The notes below the pieces were generated by a model. That model did not search any database. It had not been told where the DNA came from and was given only the letters and a program-made list of their open reading frames with translations. The position numbers and the translations under genes are program-made. Below, piece after piece: positions 31,030 through 40,483 of a DNA stretch of 64,000 nucleotides. The DNA comes from Pythium myriotylum (Eukaryota > Oomycota > Peronosporomycetes > Pythiales > Pythiaceae), in assembly GCA_023091665.1 (NCBI GenBank), contig JALJCQ010000015.1:3162001-3226000 (forward strand), in the 5' to 3' direction. Numbering within the stretch: position 1 is the first letter of the stretch; every line of letters begins with the position of its first letter.

Positions 31030-33903
31030 ATGATGTCCAACATGCACCCGCCGCAGATCGTCTCGTCGCTCACGCGCCGCTCCTCCATGCGCAGCAGCAG
31101 CTCCATGCACCGCGAGTCCTCCATGGAGGAGAAGTGCGCGCTCGTCGACCGCCTCATCCAGCAGATCCAGAAGCAGCTGCGCGACGAGCTCGGCTTTAAA
31201 GAGATGGTCATCTCCACGCGCGAAGAAGCCGACGAGTCCACGACGCAAACGGGCATGCGCGCCAGCGTGCTGCTCGGCTCGTCTCTGCGCGACGACGCGG
31301 CGCTCCTCTTCACGCGCCGCGCCAGCAGCCCGCCGACCTCGGAAGATCCGCTCACGAGCTCCCTGGGCGACGACCTCGCCAAGATGCGGCGCGCGCTCGG
31401 CGAGCTCTCGGCGCCGCGCTCGGTCTCCGAGGCCAGCAGCACGTCCTCGGCGCACTCGTGTCCGGACTGCTCGCGCGGCACGGTCTTTGTCTCGCCCGGG
31501 TACGACACCAAGCAGAGACTGCTGGTCATTGTGCCCTACCGCGAGGCCGGGATCTGGTCGCGCAGTATCTGCATGCAGCAGCAAGGCTCGGGCGACACGA
31601 GCGGCTCCATGTTCGCCTACCTCAAGAAGGCGCTCCAGGAGAACTACGGCGTCGTGATCTTGAACCCGGCCGCGCAGTTTTGCCACCCGAAGAACCACGT
31701 CGAGCAGGCCTGGGACCAGCTCGTCGCGCCACTGCAGAGCGACGTCTACATCATCGCCTACTCGCGCGGCTCGCAGCTCGTCAAGCACTTGCTCAGCTAC
31801 GACAACGGCCAGGGCGTCATGCAGGACCGGCTCAAGGCGCTCGCGCTCGTCGAGCCGAGCCACTACGTCAGCGACGGCGACACGTACTTTGCGCGCCGCA
31901 TGCTCGCTCGCCGTGCGACGGCCTGGATCCTCTCGGGCGAGATCGACGTCGGCTGCAAGATCCCCAAGGCCGAGTCGCGCCACGGCTGTGTCTGCATCTC
32001 GGCCGGCGCTGTGCCGCTCAACGTCGGCGGCAGCAGCGGCGCCTGGGCGCTGGAGATGGTCATGAGCTCGGTCTTCGGCTCGTTCGCCGCGCGCTCGGGC
32101 GAGGCCGCGGGCGTCTCGGTCAACGACCAGAAGATCCACGCGTGCGGCATCTGCCACCGCAAGCTCGGCGTGCTCAACCGCCGCATCCAGTGCTCGTGGT
32201 GCCAGGTCAAGTACTGCTCGCGATGCTGTGAAGACAAGTTCGTCGCGAGCTTTGGCAGCTGGCGCGTCTGCTCGCTTTGCCAGGCGCTGCCGTGTCTGAT
32301 TGACCCGCGACGCAAGCACAAGAGCGCCAAGAAGCACAAGTCGCCCACGGGCGGCGAGGTCATCGACCGCCAGTCAGTGTTCATCCAGCCGAGCGACGAA
32401 GAGACCATTTCGCTTTCGGACTTTGAGATCATCAAGCTCATTGGCCGTGGCGCCTGTGGTCGCGTCAAGCTCGTGCGCAAGAAGCACGGCTCGGACGAAG
32501 GCGCGTTCTACGCCATGAAGGCCATCAAGAAGAAGCTCGTGATCCAGCGCGGGCTCGTCGAGGCCACCAACGCCGAGCGCCGCATCCTCCATCTCATCAA
32601 GCACCCGTACGTGGCCACGCTCGCCTACGCCTTCCAGAACGAGGCCAAGCTCTACCTGCTCTCACCGTACTACCCCGGTGGTAACCTGCTGGACCAGATG
32701 CGACTCGCGCGGAGGTTCCCTGAGGACCGCACGCGTCTTTACGCCGCCGAGGTCGCGCTCGCGATCAACCACCTCCACGAAAAGGATATTATCTACCGTG
32801 ATCTCAAGCTCGAGAACGTGCTCGTCGGCTCGGACGGCCACGTCGCGCTCACGGATTTCGGTATGTCCAAGGAAAACATGGTCAACAACGGTCGTACGTC
32901 CACATTCGTGGGCACGTACCAGATGATGGCGCCCGAGGTGTTCACAGGCAAGTCGTACTCGCGGCTCGTGGATTGGTGGGCGCTCGGTGTGATGGTCTAC
33001 GAGATGATCGACGGCCGCACGCCGTTCAACGCCAAGACCAACAAGCTCATTAAGGAACGAATCACGAACGTCGACCTCAAGTTCTCGCCTCGTTTCACCG
33101 AGGATGCCAAGGATTTTGTCTCTCGTCTGCTGACCAAGAACGAGGACGACCGTCTTGGCTCGGGTGCGCGCGGCTTCGAGGACATCAAGCGTCACCCGTG
33201 GTTCAGTGGCATCGACTGGGAGGCCGTGGCACGCAAGGAGATCAAGTTCGAAGGCCAGGACGAGCTCATGAAATCCCATGCCAAGGAATACTCGGTTTCG
33301 GATATTTTCGACACGTTCATGAACACGCTCGAGGTGCCAGTGGACACGCCGGCCTCGGTCAAGAGTACCACGGACGATCTCTTCAATGACTTCGAGTACA
33401 ACCACCTGGACGCGATGGACGTGAACCTGGAGCCTGATGCCGAGAGCCCCTCGGAAGATGCTGGTGTCCGGGTCTTCGATCTCGAAGATGGGCTGGTTGC
33501 CGATACGGACAGCGAGTCCGGCGACCATGTTGAGGACCCTGCGCTCGCCGAGGCCGCAAAAATTGCAGAGGGCGAAGCAGTCGTCGACCGACTGCTGGCG
33601 AGCCACGAGTCACACTTTGATATCAGCCTCCTGCGGCCTCATCAAGCGACCGACTTCGAGTACTCGGCTGTGTCGTCGCTGAGCTCGTCAAACGCGTCCA
33701 ACAAGGATGATGATGAAGACGAAGACGGCGTGCTCGTGGAGCAGGTTGTGAACGTGGAGGATCTGAAACTCGGCGAGGCCGACGTGACACCGGTGCCGGC
33801 CGCTGAATCGCCCACCGAGAGCTCGCTGAGATTGAGCCCGCAGTCTTCAACGACTGTGGAGAAAGTCAAAGTGGAGCTTGTGACCGCTGTGGGCCACCCT
33901 TAA
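31030..33903 (+). CDS. Arb2-like / FYVE-like zinc finger / AGC protein kinase fusion
   Basis: 957 residues from the first of two adjacent ATGs. Residues about 151-341 resemble an Arb2-type alpha/beta-hydrolase-like domain: VFVSPGYDTKQRLL, then VYIIAYSRGSQLVKHLL with a nucleophile-elbow-like Ser245. Residues 372-417 form a FYVE-like finger with eight cysteines in C-x2-C pairs (372/375, 388/391, 396/399, 414/417), though the classical R(R/K)HHCR motif is absent. Residues about 465-725 are an intact AGC kinase: G-loop GRGACGRV, Lys497 in YAMKAIKK, catalytic Asp591 in YRDLKLEN, DFG Asp609, and a TFVGT activation-loop phosphosite (Thr625) of the PDK1 type. An AGC-like C-tail and acidic disordered region follow. 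Expected role: phospholipid- or membrane-linked Ser/Thr kinase. The Arb2-like domain's job here is unknown. Confidence 0.9.
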   Translation: MMSNMHPPQIVSSLTRRSSMRSSSSMHRESSMEEKCALVDRLIQQIQKQLRDELGFKEMVISTREEADESTTQTGMRASVLLGSSLRDDAALLFTRRASSPPTSEDPLTSSLGDDLAKMRRALGELSAPRSVSEASSTSSAHSCPDCSRGTVFVSPGYDTKQRLLVIVPYREAGIWSRSICMQQQGSGDTSGSMFAYLKKALQENYGVVILNPAAQFCHPKNHVEQAWDQLVAPLQSDVYIIAYSRGSQLVKHLLSYDNGQGVMQDRLKALALVEPSHYVSDGDTYFARRMLARRATAWILSGEIDVGCKIPKAESRHGCVCISAGAVPLNVGGSSGAWALEMVMSSVFGSFAARSGEAAGVSVNDQKIHACGICHRKLGVLNRRIQCSWCQVKYCSRCCEDKFVASFGSWRVCSLCQALPCLIDPRRKHKSAKKHKSPTGGEVIDRQSVFIQPSDEETISLSDFEIIKLIGRGACGRVKLVRKKHGSDEGAFYAMKAIKKKLVIQRGLVEATNAERRILHLIKHPYVATLAYAFQNEAKLYLLSPYYPGGNLLDQMRLARRFPEDRTRLYAAEVALAINHLHEKDIIYRDLKLENVLVGSDGHVALTDFGMSKENMVNNGRTSTFVGTYQMMAPEVFTGKSYSRLVDWWALGVMVYEMIDGRTPFNAKTNKLIKERITNVDLKFSPRFTEDAKDFVSRLLTKNEDDRLGSGARGFEDIKRHPWFSGIDWEAVARKEIKFEGQDELMKSHAKEYSVSDIFDTFMNTLEVPVDTPASVKSTTDDLFNDFEYNHLDAMDVNLEPDAESPSEDAGVRVFDLEDGLVADTDSESGDHVEDPALAEAAKIAEGEAVVDRLLASHESHFDISLLRPHQATDFEYSAVSSLSSSNASNKDDDEDEDGVLVEQVVNVEDLKLGEADVTPVPAAESPTESSLRLSPQSSTTVEKVKVELVTAVGHP

Positions 33904-34049
33904 CATATCGGCAGTGTGATGCACATTCGAACAAAAGTCTCATAGATCGAAGGCGAAGAGCAGCAAGTAGCGAAAACGAGCAAGTGTATAACCCATGCGT
34001 TGGGATGGTCGTACTAGGGTCTAGTTAGTCGTGGTGATATGACTGAATA

Positions 34050-35564
34050 TTACGTCAAAATTGTACTCGCCTCTTGGAAGCCGCAGACGTGTTGGATCTC
34101 GCGCACTTGGTCCATCGCGAGCGTCTTGCGTGCTGAGTCTCCGAGTCTCAACGCAGCCACAGCGATCTGCTGGTGGAGGGTCTCGGTCGTGTGGTACTCC
34201 GAAGGCAAGCCCTGGGCTTCCCACAATTCCAACAGCCTCGTCGCGATCGAGAGCACTCGCGGCCAGTCTTTTGTCTGCGTCGCGCATCTCAGCTCGAGCA
34301 TCTTGAGCGAAAACTCGACGTCCGGACAAATTTGCAGCAGGTCACCGTGGCGAGTCTCCAGGGTCTGCAGCTTGGCTTGCACGATCTCGAAGTCGTTCTG
34401 CGAACTAAGCTCGACCAACCGTTGGAGCAGTTCCTGTTCCTCGACGGCGTTCTTCCCTTTGTCACTGTGTACGCACCGAGCGCACTCACAGTCAAAGCCG
34501 AACGCAGCGCGTAGCGTCTCCTGGCGTCTAGCACTTGCCACCGTGAGATCGCTCAAGTACGAGTACTCGATCAGCTCGTCTCGAGCGATGGCTCGCACGG
34601 CGTGGAACTTGAGCGTGCGTGTCTTGGGGTCGAAGCTCGGCACGACGTTGGGCGAGCACGAGTGGTTGAGCGTCATGGCGGCTTCGGGGAAGATCCCAAG
34701 CCCACAGAACCCCGTCGTGCCGTTCACAAGCAGCGGATGGACGTTGCTCTGCACGCGCTGGATGGTCTGGCGGATGTGGGCACGTGGCACGCTTGAAAGC
34801 GACGGCGAGCTCTTGAGGCTTCGCCGTAGCAGCCGCGCTGCCTGGTCCAGCGCCTGGTCACGAGCAAAGTCTCCGTTATTCACCATCGGCACGTTCAGTC
34901 CTGCGAGCGCCTGTGTGTTCTGTACAAAGACCTCCATCCTCAATACAGCGAGCGCGAGTCGAAGCGCCTCCTTGTCGATCCACGCAGTCGGTGCGGCTTG
35001 TACAGCTCGTAGAGCTTCGCACTGCGGGTCGTGGAGCACGGCATCGGCGTCGAGACAGTCCCGCGAGCAGTAGAGCGCGAACTCGCAGGCCCCGCAGCGG
35101 AAAGCCTTCTTCGCGAGCTGCGTGAAGCACCAGTGGCAGTGTCTCGTCGCTGCGCGGTCGGCCACGACGACAGCGAAGGCCGTCGCTCGCATGGCGCAGG
35201 CGCCCACCGGGATCTCGCGCTTCGCCGCGACGAACCGGCCGAGTCGAGGACACGTGAAGAGTCTCAGCTGCGCGTCGTTGTCATCCTCGAACGGCGGTTC
35301 GTGGGAGCCTCGACCGAGCGCGAGGATCGCGTTGGGACTTGGTGCGACGAACGTCACGCTGGACGCGTCGAGCCACCGCGAGTGGGTCGCACTCGGAGAC
35401 GAGAGACATTGCCACTCGAGACAGACGAGCCCAGCCGCCGTGCGACGCCCGAGCACACGGACATGGAGCAGAGAGGAAGAGCGAGAGCCAGCGCGCGAGC
35501 AGCAAGCCGCCAGCGACGCCGCGAGGCGAGCGCTCCGCCAGACGAGGAGCTCCTCGGCAGCCAT
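34050..35564 (-). CDS. SMYD-type SET/MYND protein lysine methyltransferase
   Basis: 504 residues, single exon. The SET domain is split by a MYND finger, the SMYD arrangement. N-terminal SET part about 100-135 (LGRFVAAKREIPVGA); MYND zinc ligands C143, C146, C157, C160, C166, C170, H178, C182; then the SET core with MTLNHSCSPNVVPS (N300-H301-S302-C303), the S-adenosylmethionine/substrate pocket motif. Tyr334 or Tyr336 in LIEYSYL is in place for catalysis, and the post-SET C-x-C-x2-C is at 359-364. A helical, TPR-like C-terminal region follows. Expected role: methylation of histone or non-histone lysines; target unknown. It is convergent with the kinase gene ending 146 nt away. Confidence 0.9.
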   Translation of the reverse strand: MAAEELLVWRSARLAASLAACCSRAGSRSSSLLHVRVLGRRTAAGLVCLEWQCLSSPSATHSRWLDASSVTFVAPSPNAILALGRGSHEPPFEDDNDAQLRLFTCPRLGRFVAAKREIPVGACAMRATAFAVVVADRAATRHCHWCFTQLAKKAFRCGACEFALYCSRDCLDADAVLHDPQCEALRAVQAAPTAWIDKEALRLALAVLRMEVFVQNTQALAGLNVPMVNNGDFARDQALDQAARLLRRSLKSSPSLSSVPRAHIRQTIQRVQSNVHPLLVNGTTGFCGLGIFPEAAMTLNHSCSPNVVPSFDPKTRTLKFHAVRAIARDELIEYSYLSDLTVASARRQETLRAAFGFDCECARCVHSDKGKNAVEEQELLQRLVELSSQNDFEIVQAKLQTLETRHGDLLQICPDVEFSLKMLELRCATQTKDWPRVLSIATRLLELWEAQGLPSEYHTTETLHQQIAVAALRLGDSARKTLAMDQVREIQHVCGFQEASTILT

Positions 35565-36661
35565 CCAGTACGTCAGACTGGGATCAACGAAAAACCAAGA
35601 CGACCGACCCTAGTAGTGGGCGCCTTCGAAATTCACACAGACGCAGATTCTGTGAAGTCCCACTTGGTAGCACAGAAGGGAGCACAGATCTGGTGAGAGA
35701 TGCACTTTCGGTCTCAACATCGGGCACAGATTCGCACCCATTTTGTGCACTAACATAACTCGGGGATTTCTTTCTCATTATTCCGATCATGGCGAGCAGG
35801 AAGGAGGGAAAGGGCCGCGTGTCGCCGAACTACAGCGACATCGAGAAGCTCTTGCTTCGCGTCGAACTGCGGTTGAAACGCGAGGCGGCTCGAGGGCGGG
35901 AAGAACGTCATTTACGCGTAATGCAGAATCATCAGGTATTCAAATGATGGCGATGATAGCGAGGAGTAGTGCAAAGTTATGGTTGGTTTAATTCGTATAT
36001 TCTTCACATTCACACAGCAACCACGCCGGAACGATTTCAAAATTTTGGCTGATAGCCACAGCACGCGAAAGTTGCTTAGGCGGAATAGATTCGAGGGCGC
36101 GCGAGCTGTTTGTATGGCAGCGGCAAGCGCAGTCTTCCGTAAACTTTCTCGATCGAGCCAAATCCCCATTCTGCTGCCTGCCAGATCGCTGCATTCATGA
36201 AGTTTCCACCAACTTGAGCATGCACTGGGATTCTTTCGCTGTCGCCATCCTTGAGAGGTGTCAGTTTTCGTCCTTGCAACTGGCGAGAACACAGGAATCC
36301 GGAGTCACTCACAAACCCCAGCCTGCTGTCTGCGCATTTGAGAGGATCGAGCAGATTCCAGCAAAATCCAAGTGAGATGTCGCCGTCGTTCCAAATACCA
36401 GGGCAGCCGTGCTTCCTCGCCAAATAGTTGCATTATCGCAACATACTGATGTGTGTCTGAGTCGAATTTGAAGCATCGCTCACAGAACGGTGCGCAGAAG
36501 GGGGCACAGATCTATTTCACAGATGACGCAGACCTGCATCTGTGTGAATTTCTGAGAGCGCCCAATTGTGGGGAATGTAGCCATGTCGGTTGGAAGTGGG
36601 GGTCCTTGGAGTCTATTCGTTCGACTACGTTTAGCTTTAACCAGGTCTAATTTTCTCTATC
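35565..36661. other. Intergenic region with dispersed inverted/direct repeat pieces
   Basis: No gene seen. 35612-35700 and 36480-36575 share related segments: AAATTCACACAGA-GCAG in opposite orientation, and AGAAGGGRGCACAGATCT in the same orientation. Within 36513-36550, TTCACAGATG pairs with CATCTGTGTGAA. Confidence 0.55.
35612..36575. repeat. Pair of related hairpin-like repeats
   Basis: 35615-35660 (GGGCGCCTTCGAAATTCACA onward) is matched by the complement of about 36525-36575, and 35678-35695 is repeated directly at 36495-36513. The second copy can fold on itself. Likely a short non-autonomous element present twice. Confidence 0.55.
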
Positions 36662-37489
36662 TTAGGGGAAGGCGGCGCGCATGCGGCCGACCATGTCGGG
36701 CAGAAAGCCAAAGTCGATCACGTTCATGGCCAAGGCCGGGACTTCTCCAGCAAAGTCGGCGTAGTTGACCAGCTGCACGACGGCCTGGCTCGCGTTCGTC
36801 GGCAGCGGGTCGATCTGCACCGAGAATGAGTTGAGTGCACGCACACGCTCGGCCGTCGCGTTGAAGCAACTGGCGCCGCCGTACTTGCTGCAGCCAGGCC
36901 AGCCGGCATGCTGGATCGACTTGGACACGAACGTGCGAGAGCCGGCGTCGATGGCGTTGAGCACGACAAACTCACGCTCCTTGATGATGGGGACGGCGGC
37001 GGAGATGGTGTGCGCGGCTTCGAGGCGCTTGGTGCCCTTGGAGGATGGACGCCACTTGTCAGTGGCGAACTTCTCGACGGGTGCCTTGGCGAAGTCTTCT
37101 GGGTTGGAGTATGGGTCGATGAGTTGGTATCCCTTGGCGGTGGTGAGGTAGTCGAAGAGCTGTTGTGCGGGCACGTTGACAGTAGCCTTGGCGCGGGTGA
37201 GGTAGACTCCGGAGGATGCGAAGACACCGCTGACATCCTTGAACTCGTTCTTCACACCGCTGAGGTTGGGGATAGGGAGCCAGGAGCCGCTGGAGAGGAT
37301 CCTTGCGGTCTCAGCGAAGACACGGTCAGCGAAGGCGTTGACGTTGGCGGTCGAGACGAGTTCTTCACCGATGATGTCTTCAGACGGCAGGAGTGAGGCT
37401 GCCGCGAGGGCCTCGGCCTTGGTGTGGGTTGGTGCGAGCAGCGCCAAGGCGACTGCGGCGGCGATGAGCATAGACTTGGCGTAGAGCAT
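36662..37489 (-). CDS. Secreted START-like lipid-binding protein, paralogue 1
   Basis: 275 residues. Signal peptide about 1-25 (MLYAKSMLIAAAVALALLAP), then one START-like (StAR-related, helix-grip) domain: GYQLIDPYSNPEDF, KEREFVVLNAIDAGSRTFV, SKSIQH, VVQLVNYADF, and a C-terminal helix ending GRMRAAFP. This order matches the START signature of R-[DE]-F-V-x-L followed by S-x-S-[VI]-x-H. START domains bind sterols, phospholipids or ceramides in a closed hydrophobic pocket. A cysteine pair, C200 and C208 (WPGCSKYGGASC), are the only cysteines and could form a disulfide. NAT and NAS sequons suggest N-glycosylation. It is the closest relative of paralogue 2, to which it is inverted. The ligand is unknown. 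Confidence 0.85.
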   Translation of the reverse strand: MLYAKSMLIAAAVALALLAPTHTKAEALAAASLLPSEDIIGEELVSTANVNAFADRVFAETARILSSGSWLPIPNLSGVKNEFKDVSGVFASSGVYLTRAKATVNVPAQQLFDYLTTAKGYQLIDPYSNPEDFAKAPVEKFATDKWRPSSKGTKRLEAAHTISAAVPIIKEREFVVLNAIDAGSRTFVSKSIQHAGWPGCSKYGGASCFNATAERVRALNSFSVQIDPLPTNASQAVVQLVNYADFAGEVPALAMNVIDFGFLPDMVGRMRAAFP

Positions 37490-38128
37490 GACTGCTTGAG
37501 AAGCTCGATCGATTAGGTGGGTGGGTGTTCTTGGCGAGGCAAGTTATGGAATGGAGCGTCTTACGCTCCTTTGACAGGTCACGGCGGTTTCCTTGCCACT
37601 GAGGGACAAGCCCCACGCCTGTCGCCGAGTCGTCTCGCTGGAACTTGCGATACGGAGCGAGGTGCAACTGTTTTCAAGGCGGGATAGTGCGTTCTTGCTG
37701 AGGTTTGTCTCTCTACCGATTGCCGGTAGCCACTACCAATGGCTCCAACACGGTACCAACGGCTACAACACAGTTTGTAGGATTGAGGTGCACGTAGGTT
37801 GCAAACGGTCTCTGCCACCCAAGCCTTCCCACTCACGCATTGGGGCTCTGCGATCCAACACACCAAAAGCAAATGGCAGTTGGCGAGTCGTCCTCGCAGC
37901 TGATGGCACGGAAGCAATCGTTGTGGAGCTCCAGCCGCAATCGCCGGATTCAGCTGGATGAGGACGAACAACAGGCTGTCGACCAGTTTAGTCCTCCGTA
38001 TCGGAGAAAGAGGTTTTGTAAAGCGTCTGGCCTCCCAGGTCACAAGATCCGAGAACCAGTTGCCACGATCCGCATCTGTGACAGCTATGAAGAAAAGCAC
38101 CTGGTCTCCGGGAAGCACGAACCTGTCA

Positions 38129-38211
38129 GACGAAGTTTCCAAGCCACGTGAGTTACAGTGGTTGTGTGAGCGCCCACGGGTCTGTAACTCACGTGACTTG
38201 GAAGCTTCGTC
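38129..38211. repeat. Foldback element with ~30-bp arms
   Basis: GACGAAGTTTCCAAGCCACG on the left pairs with CGTGACTTGGAAGCTTCGTC on the right, and the arms continue through TGAGTTACAG/CTGTAACTCA. There are two mismatches in 30 bp and a loop of about 23 nt. Confidence 0.85.
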
Positions 38212-39302
38212 TCTTCCGCGGAACGACGACGCCACCAAACGTTGCGATCGGTCACAAAGCCCCACCGATTCGGCGAGGTCAACGGTGAGGCATCTGGTCG
38301 CTGGAAGTGTCAGGCCACGTCCTGCTTCCCGATTGCACATAAAAAGTCGTCGTGGGCGAGCCTCCGCTTCACAAACACGCCCCGACTCGACGGTCTTCGC
38401 CGATGAGAGATCGCCCCCCCAGGTTTCCATTTGGAAGAGAAGCAGTCAGAGCTATGCACTCACGCTGACGACAGCCTTAGAGTGGTTCCGCGAGAAAAAA
38501 TCCGACATTTACGAACTGGATACTCTTTGGGAACGCCCCATGTGAAGACCTCCGTTTGCACAAAATATTTCGTTGGGCTGTCCATTGGAACGTCGATTCC
38601 TTGTGGATTGTATGACGAATCTTGGGGGGTGATCTCCTCACGAATTCAACTGGTTTATTGTTGTACACTCAAGTCCTTGGGAGCCTCTCAAGGGCTTTAC
38701 CCTCGTCGTCTTTGGCAAAAGGCTGGCTGGGTGGTAATAGCGAGTCGCCGACTGGATCTTGTGGATTCTAACAACACGCAGCAAGTGAGGATAGGGAGGT
38801 TCACTATCCACCACCCTCATGAGCAATCACCGTGAGGTTCGAAGAAATGCATCTCGATGTGACCATGGGCAGCTCTCTGTCGCTAGGAAAGTCAATTCCG
38901 TCCGACGATAAAACGATCATACTGGAGGTCTGAATGGGGACCCGCGGTCTCGATTGACTCGGTCTCGATCACCACTCAACGAATTGTCTTGCCAACGGCA
39001 CACACAAGCAAGTAAGCAACTCTCTTTATTACTCCGGAGTAGCAAAGCATGCATTTCGCCGAGTGCATCATGGCCACCTTCGAAGTTTCCCCCACGAGTT
39101 ACCTTGATTGCTCATAGAGGCAGAAGGAAGATATTTCGGTGCGATCTTGGAACCTGATGATAATCAGGAGCTTCCCAGAAATGCACCTCGAAGTGGCTAC
39201 GCGCGGCTTTCTTTCCCTTTGGAACGTGGGCTCCATGAGAAAGAAGACAGGATCACGCTGAGGGTCCAATGGCCGCTCAGTGATCAAAGACCAAGTCGGT
39301 CT

Positions 39303-39323
39303 TGAGCACCATTCCCCAAATTG
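39303..39323 (+). promoter_or_regulatory. Initiator-like element before START paralogue 2
   Basis: CACCATTCCCCAAATTG fits the CATTYYNCAWTTT oomycete pattern with small deviations, about 50-65 nt before the ATG. Confidence 0.4.
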
Positions 39324-39370
39324 ACTCACCAAGCGAACCCAAGCAAGCGACTAACACCCTCCAACTACCC

Positions 39371-40207
39371 ATGCTCTACGCCAAGTCCATCAAGGCCGCT
39401 CGCACTGCTGCTGTAGTCATCACGGCGCTGTTCGCATCCGTCCACACGTACACCGACGCGCTCCCGACTGCCTCGCTCTTGGCCTCTGAAGACATCATCG
39501 GTGAAGAACTCGTCTCGACCGCCAACGTCAACGCCTTCGCTGACCGTGTCTTCGCTGAGACTACGCGCATTCTCGCCAGTAGCTCGTGGACCTCGATCCC
39601 AAACTTCAAAAACGTTCAAAACGAGTACAAGGGCATCAGCGGCGTCTTCGCATCCTCCGGAGTCTACCTCACCCGCGCCAAGGCCACCGTCAACGTGCCC
39701 GCACAACAGCTCTTCGACTACCTCACCACCGCCAAGGGATACCAGCTCATCGACCCATACTCCAACCCAGACGACTTCGCCAAGGCACCCGTCGAGAAGT
39801 TCGCCACTGACAAGTGGCGTCCATCCTCCAAGGGCACCAAGCGCCTCGAAGCCGCGCACACCATCTCCGCCGCCGTCCCCGTCATCAAGGAGCGTGAGTT
39901 TGTCGTGCTGAACGCCATCGACGCAGGCTCCCGCACGTTCGTGTCCAAGTCGATCCAACACGCCGGCTGGCCTGGCTGCAGCAAGTACGGCGGCACCGCT
40001 TGCTTCAACGCGACGGCCGAGCGTGTGCGTGCACTCAACTCGTTCTCGGTGCAGATCGACCCCTTGCCGACGAACGCGAGCCAGGCCGTCGTGCAGCTGG
40101 TCAACTACGCTGACTTCACTGGAGAAGTCCCGGCCTTGGCCATGAACACCATCAACTTTAGCTTTCTAAAGGATATGGTCGGCCGCATGCGCACTGCTTT
40201 CCCGTAA
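39371..40207 (+). CDS. Secreted START-like lipid-binding protein, paralogue 2
   Basis: 278 residues from the ATG at 39371; the upstream extension starts at TTG and is not credible. Signal peptide MLYAKSIKAARTAAVVITAL..., then the START-like domain. From ASSGVYLTRAKATVNVPAQQ to LVNYADF it is almost identical to paralogue 1, whereas the signal peptide and the first 70 mature residues differ more. Silent positions also match in the shared block (antisense readings of 128 codons differ at only a handful of sites). This is the mark of recent gene conversion or duplication. It has the same cysteine pair (PGCSKYGGTAC) and sequons. Paralogues 1 and 2 are head to head. Confidence 0.85.
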   Translation: MLYAKSIKAARTAAVVITALFASVHTYTDALPTASLLASEDIIGEELVSTANVNAFADRVFAETTRILASSSWTSIPNFKNVQNEYKGISGVFASSGVYLTRAKATVNVPAQQLFDYLTTAKGYQLIDPYSNPDDFAKAPVEKFATDKWRPSSKGTKRLEAAHTISAAVPVIKEREFVVLNAIDAGSRTFVSKSIQHAGWPGCSKYGGTACFNATAERVRALNSFSVQIDPLPTNASQAVVQLVNYADFTGEVPALAMNTINFSFLKDMVGRMRTAFP

Positions 40208-40444
40208 GCACGTATTGCGTTTAAACCGTTTAGGAAAAAGGAAGGTATGCACAATTCACCTTCAATACACAAACCTTTCCGTTCATCTTATCGGAGACGT
40301 TTCGGACATGGGTAAAATTGCCGATTATCCTCATGGCGTCAGCGTCCTCGAGTTAGAGGACGACCTGCAAATCCGCTGTTTGCCTCGCCGGCTGTGCCGA
40401 AGCCATTCAAGCTGAGAGCTTTGCCCGAGCGGCTCTTCCCCTTC

Positions 40445-40465
40445 GCTCACTCCAGCTTTTTCTCC
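40445..40465 (+). promoter_or_regulatory. Shared promoter motif before START paralogue 3
   Basis: GCTCACTCCAGCTTTTTCTC, 20-40 nt before the ATG. The core CTCACTCCAGCTTT recurs before paralogue 4 (41865-41885) and resembles the oomycete initiator. Confidence 0.45.
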
Positions 40466-40483
40466 ACGAACAATAGTCCGAAC

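Larger units (their letters stand above)
37490..39370. other. Spacer between inverted START paralogues 1 and 2
   Basis: No gene I trust; the 283-codon minus-strand frame at 37579-38430 spans a hairpin and has no family features. The hairpin is at 38129-38211. Initiator-like CTCCATTCCATAACTT (minus strand, about 37543-37558) precedes paralogue 1, and CATTCCCCAAATTG (39310-39323) precedes paralogue 2. Confidence 0.5.

Noticed and set aside
30178..32337. 719-codon open frame on the minus strand
   Set aside because: Antisense of the Arb2/kinase gene; composition is that of a GC-rich shadow frame and no domain is seen.
37579..38430. 283-codon minus-strand frame in the START spacer
   Set aside because: Runs through the foldback at 38129-38211, lacks any domain, and has low-information composition.
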